Positions 1 through 5,418 of a stretch of 11,443 nt of DNA are shown piece by piece (the stretch's first letter is position 1; every line of letters begins with the position of its first letter). A program made the translations under genes and the position numbers. This stretch comes from an uncultured Collinsella sp. (GTDB lineage: Bacteria > Actinomycetota > Coriobacteriia > Coriobacteriales > Coriobacteriaceae): contig CABQHR010000039.1 of the NCBI GenBank assembly GCA_902463875.1, positions 1 to 11,443 of the forward strand, given 5' to 3'. The notes below the pieces were generated by a model that was given only the letters and a program-made list of their open reading frames with translations, did not search any database and was not told where the DNA came from.

Positions 1-632
1 GACGAGATCCTGAGAAAGTGAAAGCCGTCATCGCGTCGTTGGCGCGCAACGAATCCACTCTTGCGACGCTCAAGACGCTTGTGGCCGATTTGGGTGGCGA
101 CGTATCGAGACAAACAGCGGCATCATACATATCCCTTCTTAGCAGATTGAGTTTCGTCTGCGATATCCCCGCATGGAATCCCGCGATGAGATCTCCGGTG
201 CATCTGAGGGAGGCGCGTAAGCATCATCTTGCCGACCCGTCGCTTGCAGCGGCTGCGCTCGGGGCGACTGTGGAGACGTTGTTGTCAGACTTCAAGACAC
301 TTGGGCTGCTTTTCGAATCGTTGGCGCTCCATGATCTATGGGTCTATGCGAGGGCAAACGGAATGAGCCTTTATCACTATCACGATTCCCGCGATCTTGA
401 GGTCGACGCTGTCATAGCGGCTCCAGGTGGGATGTGGATTCCCGTTGAGGTCAAGCTCAGTTCCGCTCAAATCGAAGAGGCATCTGACAATCTTGTTGCC
501 GTCGAAGAGCGGATGGTTGCTGCCGGAAACACCCCGCCGGTTTCTAAAGTAGCGATTATTGGATTTGGTTCACAAGCCTATGTTACCGACCGCGGCGTCC
601 AAGTTGTTCCATTGGACGTTCTCGCGCCGTAA
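1..632 (+). CDS. AAA-type ATP-binding protein with DUF4143 C-terminal domain, 5' partial
   Basis: This is the C-terminal part of a protein of the widespread AAA_14/DUF4143 ATPase family, whose cellular role is poorly defined. The reading frame is open to the left edge (codons for R-D-P-E-K precede the GTG at 18), so that GTG is an internal valine and the real start and Walker motifs lie outside the window. The visible part has the family-like stretch S-L-A-R-N-E-S-T-L-A-T-L, then Q-T-A-A-S-Y-I-S-L-L. Near the end, D-L-E-V-D-A-V-I is followed by P-V-E-V-K, the PD-(D/E)XK-like core typical of DUF4143. It ends at TAA 630-632. By eye it is less GC-rich than most other genes here, which would fit acquired DNA, but this was not measured. 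Family assignment is fairly firm; function is unknown. Confidence 0.85.
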   Translation, partial: RDPEKVKAVIASLARNESTLATLKTLVADLGGDVSRQTAASYISLLSRLSFVCDIPAWNPAMRSPVHLREARKHHLADPSLAAAALGATVETLLSDFKTLGLLFESLALHDLWVYARANGMSLYHYHDSRDLEVDAVIAAPGGMWIPVEVKLSSAQIEEASDNLVAVEERMVAAGNTPPVSKVAIIGFGSQAYVTDRGVQVVPLDVLAP

Positions 633-722
633 CGCTGCGGGCGAGGCGAAATCGACGCATCTTTTAGATTTCTTCAATTTGTGCGTAAACCAACAATGCC
701 GTAATTACGCTATGTCGTTAGT

Positions 723-759
723 GCGAACATCGCATCTTCAGTAGTCGAAGCTCGTTCGC
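723..759. repeat. Imperfect two-tier hairpin
   Basis: The outer arms GCGAAC (723-728) and GTTCGC (754-759) pair, and the inner arms CTTC and GAAG pair within them around a 7-nt loop. It lies just downstream (minus strand) of the terminator-like hairpin at 780-805. It may be part of a repeated intergenic element, but one window cannot show that. Confidence 0.4.
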
Positions 760-779
760 AAACGGACCTCTTTACTTGC

Positions 780-805
780 AAAAAAGGAGACAGCACCGCC
801 GTCTC
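780..805 (-). terminator. Intrinsic terminator-like hairpin
   Basis: Read on the minus strand, GAGACGGC - GGT - GCTGTCTC forms an 8-bp stem (one G-U pair) with a 3-nt loop, then C and six T. The shape is that of a Rho-independent terminator. No gene that it would serve is evident directly upstream on that strand; the SRP RNA starts about 490 bp away and has closer terminators. Confidence 0.6.
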
Positions 806-1064
806 ATGAACCACGTGGCCACCGCGCTCCCGGCAAGGCCAGCAAGCAGCATAACGCACGGGATTGAATAATTCAGATAAATGCGCCTTTACGGGTGATT
901 TTTGGACGAAGTGGCCGGCCGGCGGCGAGATATTTGGTAGTCGAGCGATCCCGCAGGCGAAGCCGAGGACCAGCGAGACACTCATCACGCCACGCTCGGA
1001 CTACGTTATCACCGATGTTTTGGCAATGCCAGCGAGCGCCATCCAGGGCGAACAAGTTGGCATG

Positions 1065-1106
1065 AAAAAGGCAGGGCGTAGACCTTCTGGTCATGCCCTG
1101 CCTTTT
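1065..1106. terminator. Bidirectional terminator between DUF4143 gene and SRP RNA
   Basis: A long stem AAAAGGCAGGGC / GCCCTGCCTTTT encloses a second small stem, GACC-TTCT-GGTC. The A/T-rich stem bases provide a T-run on each strand, so it could stop transcripts from both sides. It lies between two converging units, the DUF4143 gene (+) and the SRP RNA (-). Confidence 0.65.
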
Positions 1107-1150
1107 GAATGACAAATTGTCGCCCTGGGTGGCGCGCAGCGTCGAGCATT

Positions 1151-1172
1151 GCGCGGTTTGGTAAAACCGCGC
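1151..1172. repeat. Perfect 9-bp hairpin beside the SRP RNA 3' end
   Basis: GCGCGGTTT (1151-1159) and AAACCGCGC (1164-1172) pair perfectly around the loop GGTA. On the minus strand it follows directly after the seven-T run that ends the SRP RNA. It could be a back-up stop or a 3' processing signal. On the plus strand it is followed by A residues, so it is not a plus-strand terminator. Confidence 0.5.
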
Positions 1173-1183
1173 AAAAAAAGCCC
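1173..1183 (-). terminator. U-run terminator of the SRP RNA
   Basis: Seven T residues (minus strand, 1179-1173) directly follow GGGC at the foot of the SRP RNA stem. The closing GCC/GGC pairs of that long stem would act as the terminator hairpin. Confidence 0.65.
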
Positions 1184-1295
1184 GTGCGCTCGATGGATTC
1201 GGATGCCCGACAGAGGCTCCTTATGGCTGCTTCCTTCCGGACCTGACCAGATTCGGAACATGTCGTCATCCGAACCCATCGAACGCGCTAGGCGC
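1180..1295 (-). ncRNA. ffs: Signal recognition particle RNA, bacterial small type (4.5S-like)
   Basis: This RNA forms the bacterial signal recognition particle with Ffh and targets nascent membrane proteins to the membrane. On the minus strand it carries the near-invariant SRP domain (+ strand 1225-1248): GGTCAGGTCC, the GGAA tetraloop, then GGAAGCAGCC. The ends pair into the expected long rod: bases at about 1267-1288 pair with 1186-1207 (for example TTCGGATG with CATCCGAA, and GCGC with GCGC). The length of about 105-116 nt fits the small SRP RNA without an Alu domain. A promoter lies just upstream at 1303-1331 and seven T follow the stem. The exact ends are inferred from the stem, promoter and T-run. 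It lies downstream of the tadA-containing gene on the same strand, as scr does in Bacillus subtilis. Confidence 0.97.
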
Positions 1296-1302
1296 TCGGT
1301 AT

Positions 1303-1331
1303 ATCTTACCCGCTCCCGCCCGATGGGGCAA
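1303..1331 (-). promoter_or_regulatory. Promoter of the SRP RNA
   Basis: On the minus strand, TTGCCC (1331-1326), a 17-bp spacer and TAAGAT (1308-1303) match a sigma-70 type promoter well. The predicted start, near 1296, coincides with the 5' end expected from the SRP RNA fold. Confidence 0.65.
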
Positions 1332-1340
1332 GGTAGCTAA

Positions 1341-1410
1341 TTTGGGACGAGGCTTTTTTGACTACTCGGGCAATCGGATCGGCAAGTAGTCAAAATCGCC
1401 CCGTTCCAAA
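1341..1410. repeat. Inverted repeat element with 26-bp imperfect arms
   Basis: Arms 1341-1366 and 1385-1410 match at most positions, including a perfect 11-bp core TTTTGACTACT / AGTAGTCAAAA, around an 18-nt loop. It lies about 10 bp upstream of the SRP RNA -35 box. It is neither a standard terminator nor part of a gene, and looks like a REP-type palindromic unit. Confidence 0.6.
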
Positions 1411-1429
1411 AAGACTGGTCTGACGCTGT

Positions 1430-1589
1430 GCCACGAAAGTGGCCTATCTACTACGTTTGGACCGCAGGGGTCGACCATAGCCGACTTTTTCGGAAATCGG
1501 CAAGCTCTCTACCTGCGGTTTCATTTTTGCAAATTCCGAGATGGTCGAGGTAGCTCGGTTAAACGTAGTAGATGGCCGCATTTCGTGGC
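1430..1589. repeat. 160-bp palindromic element with 29-bp ends
   Basis: The ends 1430-1458 and 1561-1589 are inverted copies at 24 of 29 positions (GCCACGAAA and ATCTACTACGTTT are exact). After an unpaired stretch of equal length on each side, TCGACCAT (1471-1478) pairs exactly with ATGGTCGA (1541-1548), so symmetry extends over 49-nt arms. The 62-nt centre has a smaller hairpin, GCCGA (1480-1484) / TCGGC (1497-1501). No transposase or sensible protein is encoded. It resembles a MITE or a folded intergenic repeat. Confidence 0.6.
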
Positions 1590-1643
1590 AAACGGTCCGA
1601 CCCAAGGCCCAGGGCGGCCAGCCTCGGATGACCATTCACGAAG

Positions 1644-1706
1644 TTGCGGTGGAATACGGACTGAATTGGCACCTTAAAGGCAAAAACACTCCGTATTTCA
1701 CCGCAA
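1644..1706. repeat. 17-bp inverted repeat downstream of the fusion gene
   Basis: TTGCGGTGGAATACGGA (1644-1660) and TCCGTATTTCACCGCAA (1690-1706) pair with one mismatch around a 29-nt loop. It begins 20 bp after the stop codon of the minus-strand fusion gene, so it would form a 3' hairpin in that mRNA. No T-run follows it on the minus strand, so it is not a classical terminator, though it could protect the 3' end. Confidence 0.55.
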
Positions 1707-1725
1707 GTTATTGGGGGGATGGGTT

Positions 1726-3507
1726 TTAGAGGCGAGCGAGGTCATAGGCTTGGGCAGCTGCCTCGCCGGCGCAAATGAGGTTGGTTGTGGCCTCCTGCAC
1801 ACCGAGCGCCTGGTCGAGGGGCATGGGCTTGCGACAGATCGGCAGTACAAGGTCGATGCCCTGCCCATACACCGCATCCAGGTTGACGGCGCGACCGCCC
1901 ACGACGGCGACCACCGGCTTGCCATATCGCTTCGCGCGACGAGCCACACCCACCGGCGCCTTACCGGCGGCGGACTGCTCGTCCATATTGCCCTCACCCG
2001 TTATGACCAGGTCGACCTCGCGCACGCGCTCGTCAAATCCCACGAGATCGAGCACCGTCTCCACGCCCGAACGCAGCTCCGCGCCGAGCGCCAGCAGCGC
2101 GGCGCCCAAGCCACCGGCAGCGCCCGCACCGGGCACGCCGAGCACCGAACCAAATGTCCGTGCGCTCTCAGGTGTGCACAGCAATCCCTGGGCTCGAGCT
2201 CCGGCAATCGCCGTATCGAGCAGGCGGCCGTAGCCGACCATCCAGCTGTCGTACCTGCTCAGCGCCTCGGCATCATCCGTCGGCAGGCCCTTCTGCCCGC
2301 CAAACACCGCCAGTGCGCCTCGACGCCCCACGAGCGGATTCTCGACATCGGAAAGCACAACGATACGAGCATCATCCAAAGCCTGCAGAGCTGGCGCCAA
2401 ATCAACGCTCGCCACCTGCTCAAGGCCGGCAAGACCGGGGGCGACATCGCAGCCCTGATCATCGACCACACGCGCGCCCAGCGCCTGCAGCATGCCGGTA
2501 CCACCGTCGTTGGTGGCGCTACCGCCCAGACCAATATAGAGTGTCCTTGCGCCCGTGCGAACTGCGCGAAGCATAAGCTCGCCCACGCCATAGGTCGAAG
2601 CCGCCAACGCCGCCGACTCCGTACAGCTCGAATACCCAATACCCGCCGCCTCGGCCATCTCAATTACAGCCGACTCGTGCTCGCCGTCCACCAGCATCCG
2701 GGCAGACGCGCGGTCGCCCAAGGGGCCTGCAACCTCGCAGGTCACAAGCTCGCCACCGCAGGCGGCAACGGCATCGAGCGTTCCCTCGCCACCATCTGCC
2801 AGCGGCAATGTGCACACCTCGGCATCGGGCCAAACGCGGCGCACGCCTTCGGCAACCGCCGCCTCCGCCTGCGCGCTCGAAACGCTGCCCTTAAAGGAAT
2901 CAATCGCCAACAGCACACGGCGGGGCCGGCGGCACGCGGCACCAAAATCGACCGCCTCAACGACGATATCTTCGGCACACGCGAGCGCCTCAGCGTGAGC
3001 GGCATGTGCCTCAAGATCGGCCCCACAACCACAGCCAGCACCATCGGCACCACGCAGCCCACAAAAATACCCGCTCAACACCTCACGACACTCGTCTGCC
3101 AGCACGCCGGCGGTCACATTAAACCGATGATTCAGGCGCGAATCGGCATTCAGGTCATATAGCGAACCCAGCGCGCCCGCCTTGGCATCAGCCGCGCCAT
3201 ACACGCAGCGCCCGACGCGCGCGTTGACCATAAGCCCCGCACACATGCAGCAGGGCTCGAGCGTCACGTAGACCGTGCAATCGGAAAGGCGCCAGCGGCC
3301 AAGCGCCTGGGCAGCGGCGCACAGGGCCGCGAACTCTGCATGCGCCGAAGGGTCCTGGTCGAGCTCGCGCCGATTGTGCGCCCTCGCGACGATCTCGCCG
3401 TCGCGCACCACTACGGCTCCGATGGGCACCTCGCCCACCGGCGCGGCGGCTCGCGCCTCCGCCAACGCCTCGCGCATGAACTTCTCGTCGATTTCGGTGA
3501 TCGTCAT
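1726..3507 (-). CDS. Fusion protein: tRNA adenosine-34 deaminase (TadA) + glycerate kinase (GlxK type)
   Basis: One 593-residue frame carries two complete enzymes. Residues 1-150 are TadA, which converts A34 to inosine in tRNA-Arg(ACG). The zinc/catalytic motif H56-A-E58 and P85-C-C-M-C89 are present. Residues about 197-593 are a glycerate kinase of the GlxK/GarK family (ATP + glycerate to phosphoglycerate), with A-I-D-S-F-K-G-S at the start, P-L-A-D-G-G-E-G-T, G-L-G-G-S-A-T-N-D-G-G-T (about 326-337) and I-T-G-E-G-N-M-D (about 502-509). The linker (about 150-196) is rich in Ala and has several Cys, including G-C-G-C-G. The start is ATG 3507, preceded by GGGAAGG at good spacing; the frame is open upstream, but that part overlaps the tRNA-Ser end and promoter and has no homology. 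Both halves look intact. Either the stop codon between two adjacent genes was lost, or the join is a sequencing error. Confidence 0.9.
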   Translation of the reverse strand: MTITEIDEKFMREALAEARAAAPVGEVPIGAVVVRDGEIVARAHNRRELDQDPSAHAEFAALCAAAQALGRWRLSDCTVYVTLEPCCMCAGLMVNARVGRCVYGAADAKAGALGSLYDLNADSRLNHRFNVTAGVLADECREVLSGYFCGLRGADGAGCGCGADLEAHAAHAEALACAEDIVVEAVDFGAACRRPRRVLLAIDSFKGSVSSAQAEAAVAEGVRRVWPDAEVCTLPLADGGEGTLDAVAACGGELVTCEVAGPLGDRASARMLVDGEHESAVIEMAEAAGIGYSSCTESAALAASTYGVGELMLRAVRTGARTLYIGLGGSATNDGGTGMLQALGARVVDDQGCDVAPGLAGLEQVASVDLAPALQALDDARIVVLSDVENPLVGRRGALAVFGGQKGLPTDDAEALSRYDSWMVGYGRLLDTAIAGARAQGLLCTPESARTFGSVLGVPGAGAAGGLGAALLALGAELRSGVETVLDLVGFDERVREVDLVITGEGNMDEQSAAGKAPVGVARRAKRYGKPVVAVVGGRAVNLDAVYGQGIDLVLPICRKPMPLDQALGVQEATTNLICAGEAAAQAYDLARL

Positions 3508-3522
3508 CGTTCGCCTTCCCTG

Positions 3523-3548
3523 TTGCAAATTCAAAACGATGCTATCAT
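3523..3548 (+). promoter_or_regulatory. Candidate promoter of tRNA-Ser
   Basis: TGC-TATCAT (3540-3548) reads as an extended -10 box, with a predicted start a few bases before the tRNA at 3559. The best -35-like hexamer, TTGCAA (3523-3528), is only 14 bp upstream, which is too close for a standard promoter. The extended -10 may therefore act alone. Confidence 0.4.
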
Positions 3549-3558
3549 TACGACTCAC

Positions 3559-3648
3559 GGAGAGATGGCAGAGCGGTTGAATGCGGCGGTCTTGAAAACC
3601 GTTGAGCGCGAGAGCGTTCCGGGGGTTCGAATCCCCCTCTCTCCGCCA
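3559..3648 (+). tRNA. tRNA-Ser (anticodon UGA)
   Basis: The 90-nt gene has the acceptor stem GGAGAGA / TCTCTCC (3559-3565 / 3638-3644), the discriminator G and an encoded CCA (3646-3648). The anticodon loop CTTGAAA (3591-3597) gives anticodon TGA, which reads UCN serine codons. The D-arm, the long variable arm typical of serine tRNA, and the T-arm GGGGGTTCGAATCCCCC are all present. It is divergent from the tadA fusion gene. Its CCA end lies 3 bp from the stop codon of the converging tetR-type gene, and no terminator follows it. Confidence 0.98.
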
Positions 3649-3651
3649 CTC

Positions 3652-4236
3652 TTAGTGATGTACCGGCGTCATGGTCCGCTCGAACAGCGCATCGACCACG
3701 TCGGCCATCTCGGGTCGACGCTCAAGATCGTGGCCCGATTCCCACCATATCGTGAAAAGTCGAATAATACCGCCGGCGACAAACTCAGACGTCGTCTCGA
3801 GTGACACGGGGGCCAGGGCATCCTCGGCAAGCACGTTCATCACACGCTCGCGGATGGAGCGGGCAATACGGTCGCAAATAACGTTGGTCAACATGCCCGA
3901 CATGCTGCTTGCCAAAATGTTATCCATGAGCTGCTCGTGCGCCAGAATCAAATCCATGGCATCGTCCAAAATCGCGTGCCGAAGCGCGCGCACGTCCTCG
4001 GCAGACACTGCGCCGGCCTCATCGGGCTGTTTTTGCGGCAAGCCCGACATGAGCTCATCGATATAAAAGGCAAAGTAATCGTTCTTGTCGCGAAAGTGCT
4101 TGTAGAACGTCGTGCGGCGAATCATGGCGCGGTCGCACAGCATGGCAACCGTCAGGTCCTCAAAACGATGCTCCTCGAGAAGCTCGGTAAAGGCATCGAA
4201 CAGGGCACGATAGGTTTTCTTGACGCGAAGGTCCAT
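3652..4236 (-). CDS. TetR/AcrR-family transcriptional regulator
   Basis: This 194-residue protein is a one-component DNA-binding regulator. The N-terminal helix-turn-helix lies at about residues 10-50: K-T-Y-R-A-L-F-D-A-F, L-T-V-A-M-L-C-D-R-A, and the recognition helix region R-R-T-T-F-Y-K-H-F. The C-terminal ligand or dimer domain resembles the DhaS-type C-terminal region (A-G-G-I-I-R-L-F-T-I-W-W near residue 165). ATG 4236 was chosen because homology begins there; ATG 4248 is in frame but has no spaced ribosome binding site, and the upstream extension to 4509 is not protein-like. The gene diverges from lemA across a 211-bp region, so it may control itself and possibly lemA; this is inference from position. 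Its ligand cannot be predicted. Confidence 0.9.
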   Translation of the reverse strand: MDLRVKKTYRALFDAFTELLEEHRFEDLTVAMLCDRAMIRRTTFYKHFRDKNDYFAFYIDELMSGLPQKQPDEAGAVSAEDVRALRHAILDDAMDLILAHEQLMDNILASSMSGMLTNVICDRIARSIRERVMNVLAEDALAPVSLETTSEFVAGGIIRLFTIWWESGHDLERRPEMADVVDALFERTMTPVHH

Positions 4237-4285
4237 CCGTATCGCCATCCTCAGGGCAAAGACAACACTCGTCAATCTGTCGCAT

Positions 4286-4291
4286 ATCTTA
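4286..4291 (-). promoter_or_regulatory. Candidate -10 box of the TetR-type gene
   Basis: TAAGAT on the minus strand would start transcription about 43 bp before ATG 4236. No good -35 box is seen. A small dyad, TACA-CC-TGTA, overlaps its upstream side and could be an operator, but it is short. Confidence 0.3.
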
Positions 4292-4356
4292 CACCTGTAC
4301 CTCGCGCGCTTTGCCCCGGTGCCAACCCCACCGAAAACATAACGCTTACCGGAAAG

Positions 4357-4386
4357 TTCGGCACGGCAAAACGTTGCGGGTATACT
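4357..4386 (+). promoter_or_regulatory. Candidate lemA promoter
   Basis: TTCGGC (4357-4362), an 18-bp spacer and TATACT (4381-4386) lie about 60 bp before the lemA start. The -10 box is good and the -35 box moderate. Confidence 0.5.
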
Positions 4387-4404
4387 AGTAGCGTTATACC
4401 AACG
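4372..4404. promoter_or_regulatory. Dyad over the lemA promoter, possible operator
   Basis: GGTATA (4379-4384) and TATACC (4395-4400) are exact inverted copies 10 bp apart, flanked by CGTT (4372-4375) and AACG (4401-4404). The dyad covers the -10 box and the likely start site of lemA, where a repressor would block it. The divergent TetR-type protein is the obvious candidate to bind here, but this is inference. Confidence 0.45.
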
Positions 4405-4447
4405 GCAGCTGGCGCATGCCGCCGCGGCCATTCGAAACGGAGACATC

Positions 4448-4999
4448 ATGATTACCGTCATCATCGGCATCGTTGTTGTCATTGTGATTGTCTGCGCCAT
4501 CGCCGGCATCTACAACAACATGGTCACCAAGCGTAACCGCATCGATAACGCCTGGCAGAACATCGATACGCAGCTGCAGCGTCGCAACGACCTGATCCCC
4601 AACCTGGTCGAGACCGTCAAGGGCTACGCCAAGCACGAGCAGGAGACACTCTCCGCCGTGATCAGCGCGCGTAACACCGCCGTCAAGGCCACCACGCCCG
4701 AGGCCAAGATGGAAGCCGACAACGTGCTGACCGGCGCGCTGCGCCAGCTCTTCGCCGTAGCCGAGGCCTATCCCGATCTTAAGGCAAACACCAACTTTAC
4801 GCAGCTGCAGGCATCGCTCGAGGATACCGAGAACAAGATTAGCTATGCACGCCAGAGCTACAACGACTGCGTGCTCAGCTACAACAACGCCATCCAGACG
4901 TTCCCGGCTGTCATCTTTGCCGGCATCTTCCAGTTTAAGGAGCGCCAGGGCTTCGAGGCCGCCGAAGCAGCCCGCCAGGCCCCGACCGTCAAGTTCTAA
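4448..4999 (+). CDS. lemA: LemA family membrane protein
   Basis: This 183-residue protein belongs to the LemA family: a short outside N-terminus, one transmembrane helix and a long helical domain. Residues about 3-21 are the hydrophobic anchor (I-T-V-I-I-G-I-V-V-V-I-V-I-V). The family motif follows: N-R-I-D-N-A-W-Q-N-I-D-T-Q-L-Q-R-R-N-D-L, then I-P-N-L-V-E-T-V-K-G-Y. The C-terminus has the typical Y-N-x-x-I-Q-T-F-P and F (P-A-V-I-F-A-G-I-F-Q-F-K-E-R). ATG 4448 is preceded by GGAGA at 6 bp. Length fits the family. The molecular function of LemA is not established. Elsewhere it often neighbours TPM-domain or HtpX genes; here it stands alone, closed by a strong terminator and facing a TetR-type regulator. 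Confidence 0.95.
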   Translation: MITVIIGIVVVIVIVCAIAGIYNNMVTKRNRIDNAWQNIDTQLQRRNDLIPNLVETVKGYAKHEQETLSAVISARNTAVKATTPEAKMEADNVLTGALRQLFAVAEAYPDLKANTNFTQLQASLEDTENKISYARQSYNDCVLSYNNAIQTFPAVIFAGIFQFKERQGFEAAEAARQAPTVKF

Positions 5000-5036
5000 C
5001 AGATCCGCAGCGTATCCTTAATCGGGTATATGCATA

Positions 5037-5080
5037 AACCGCCCCGTCGAATGCATACTTCGACGGGGCGGTTGCTTTTT
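5037..5080 (+). terminator. Strong terminator of lemA
   Basis: A perfect 14-bp stem, AACCGCCCCGTCGA / TCGACGGGGCGGTT, with a 9-nt loop is followed by GCTTTTT. It lies 37 bp after the lemA stop codon. Confidence 0.9.
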
Positions 5081-5103
5081 AGCGAAGGTCCCCCTCTAAG
5101 CAC

Positions 5104-5306
5104 CGTGCATTTTTGGGAGTATTCAACATAACCAAGAGCTTCGGGCGCCACGATAAATGCCAAAGACCGCGAATATCCCTGCAAATCAAGCGCTGTCGGC
5201 CCATAACCCCGCCTGTTATTCGTGAAAAGCATCGACAAGCACGGATTTTTGCCCGAACGTCGGTATGCAGGGGCCTTCGATTGCAGAATACTCGCAAAAA
5301 TGCACG
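5104..5306. mobile_element. MITE-like element, 203 bp with 21-bp terminal inverted repeats
   Basis: The ends CGTGCATTTTTGGGAGTATTC (5104-5124, quoted here as two parts: CGTGCATTTTTG and GGAGTATTC) and 5286-5306 are inverted copies with 20 of 21 bases identical. The inside has no transposase. Minus-strand and plus-strand frames run through it but lack a convincing start and domain. No target-site duplication is obvious at the edges. Size, terminal repeats and intergenic position fit a non-autonomous miniature transposable element or another dispersed repeat. I recall similar translated sequence from Collinsella small hypothetical proteins, but this is unverified. Confidence 0.6.
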
Positions 5307-5334
5307 TCGCCATCACCCCCACATGGCGCGAACC

Positions 5335-5364
5335 AAAACAAAAGCGCGGCCTAAAAGGCCGCGC
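5335..5364 (-). terminator. Terminator of ilvE (minus strand)
   Basis: A perfect 9-bp GC-rich stem GCGCGGCCT / AGGCCGCGC with a 3-nt loop is followed on the minus strand by TTTTGTTTT. It lies about 195 bp after the ilvE stop codon and is the first classical terminator met by that transcript. Confidence 0.8.
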
Positions 5365-5418
5365 GCCATCTTTAATTCAAATCTATATTGCCCGTAACGG
5401 CAGCGCCGAGGTAACGCA

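Larger units (their letters stand above)
633..1064. other. Intergenic stretch without a convincing gene
   Basis: No reading frame here has a good ribosome binding site plus a recognisable protein. Minus-strand frames at 710-988 and 873-1115 are open but overlap each other and have odd, low-complexity-free sequence with no domain I recognise. The stretch holds a minus-strand terminator-like hairpin (780-805) and an imperfect hairpin (723-759). The overall look is that of an intergenic repeat or a decayed region. Confidence 0.6.

Noticed and set aside
1444..1729. Short frames on both strands across the 160-bp palindrome and the 17-bp inverted repeat
   Set aside because: They follow the palindromic arms, lack ribosome binding sites and have no homology that I recognise as functional.
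1711..3162. 483-residue plus-strand open frame opposite the tadA-glycerate kinase gene
   Set aside because: It is a GC-rich antisense shadow: no ribosome binding site, His/Arg/Ala-rich sequence without a domain, and the minus strand has two clear enzymes.
3508..3558. N-terminal extension of the tadA fusion to 3558
   Set aside because: It would overlap the tRNA-Ser promoter, lacks a ribosome binding site and has no TadA similarity. ATG 3507 has a good one.
4996..5322. 108-residue minus-strand frame through the MITE-like element
   Set aside because: It spans the lemA terminator and both terminal repeats, and no domain or good start is seen. More likely repeat sequence than a gene, although similar small hypothetical proteins may be annotated in relatives.
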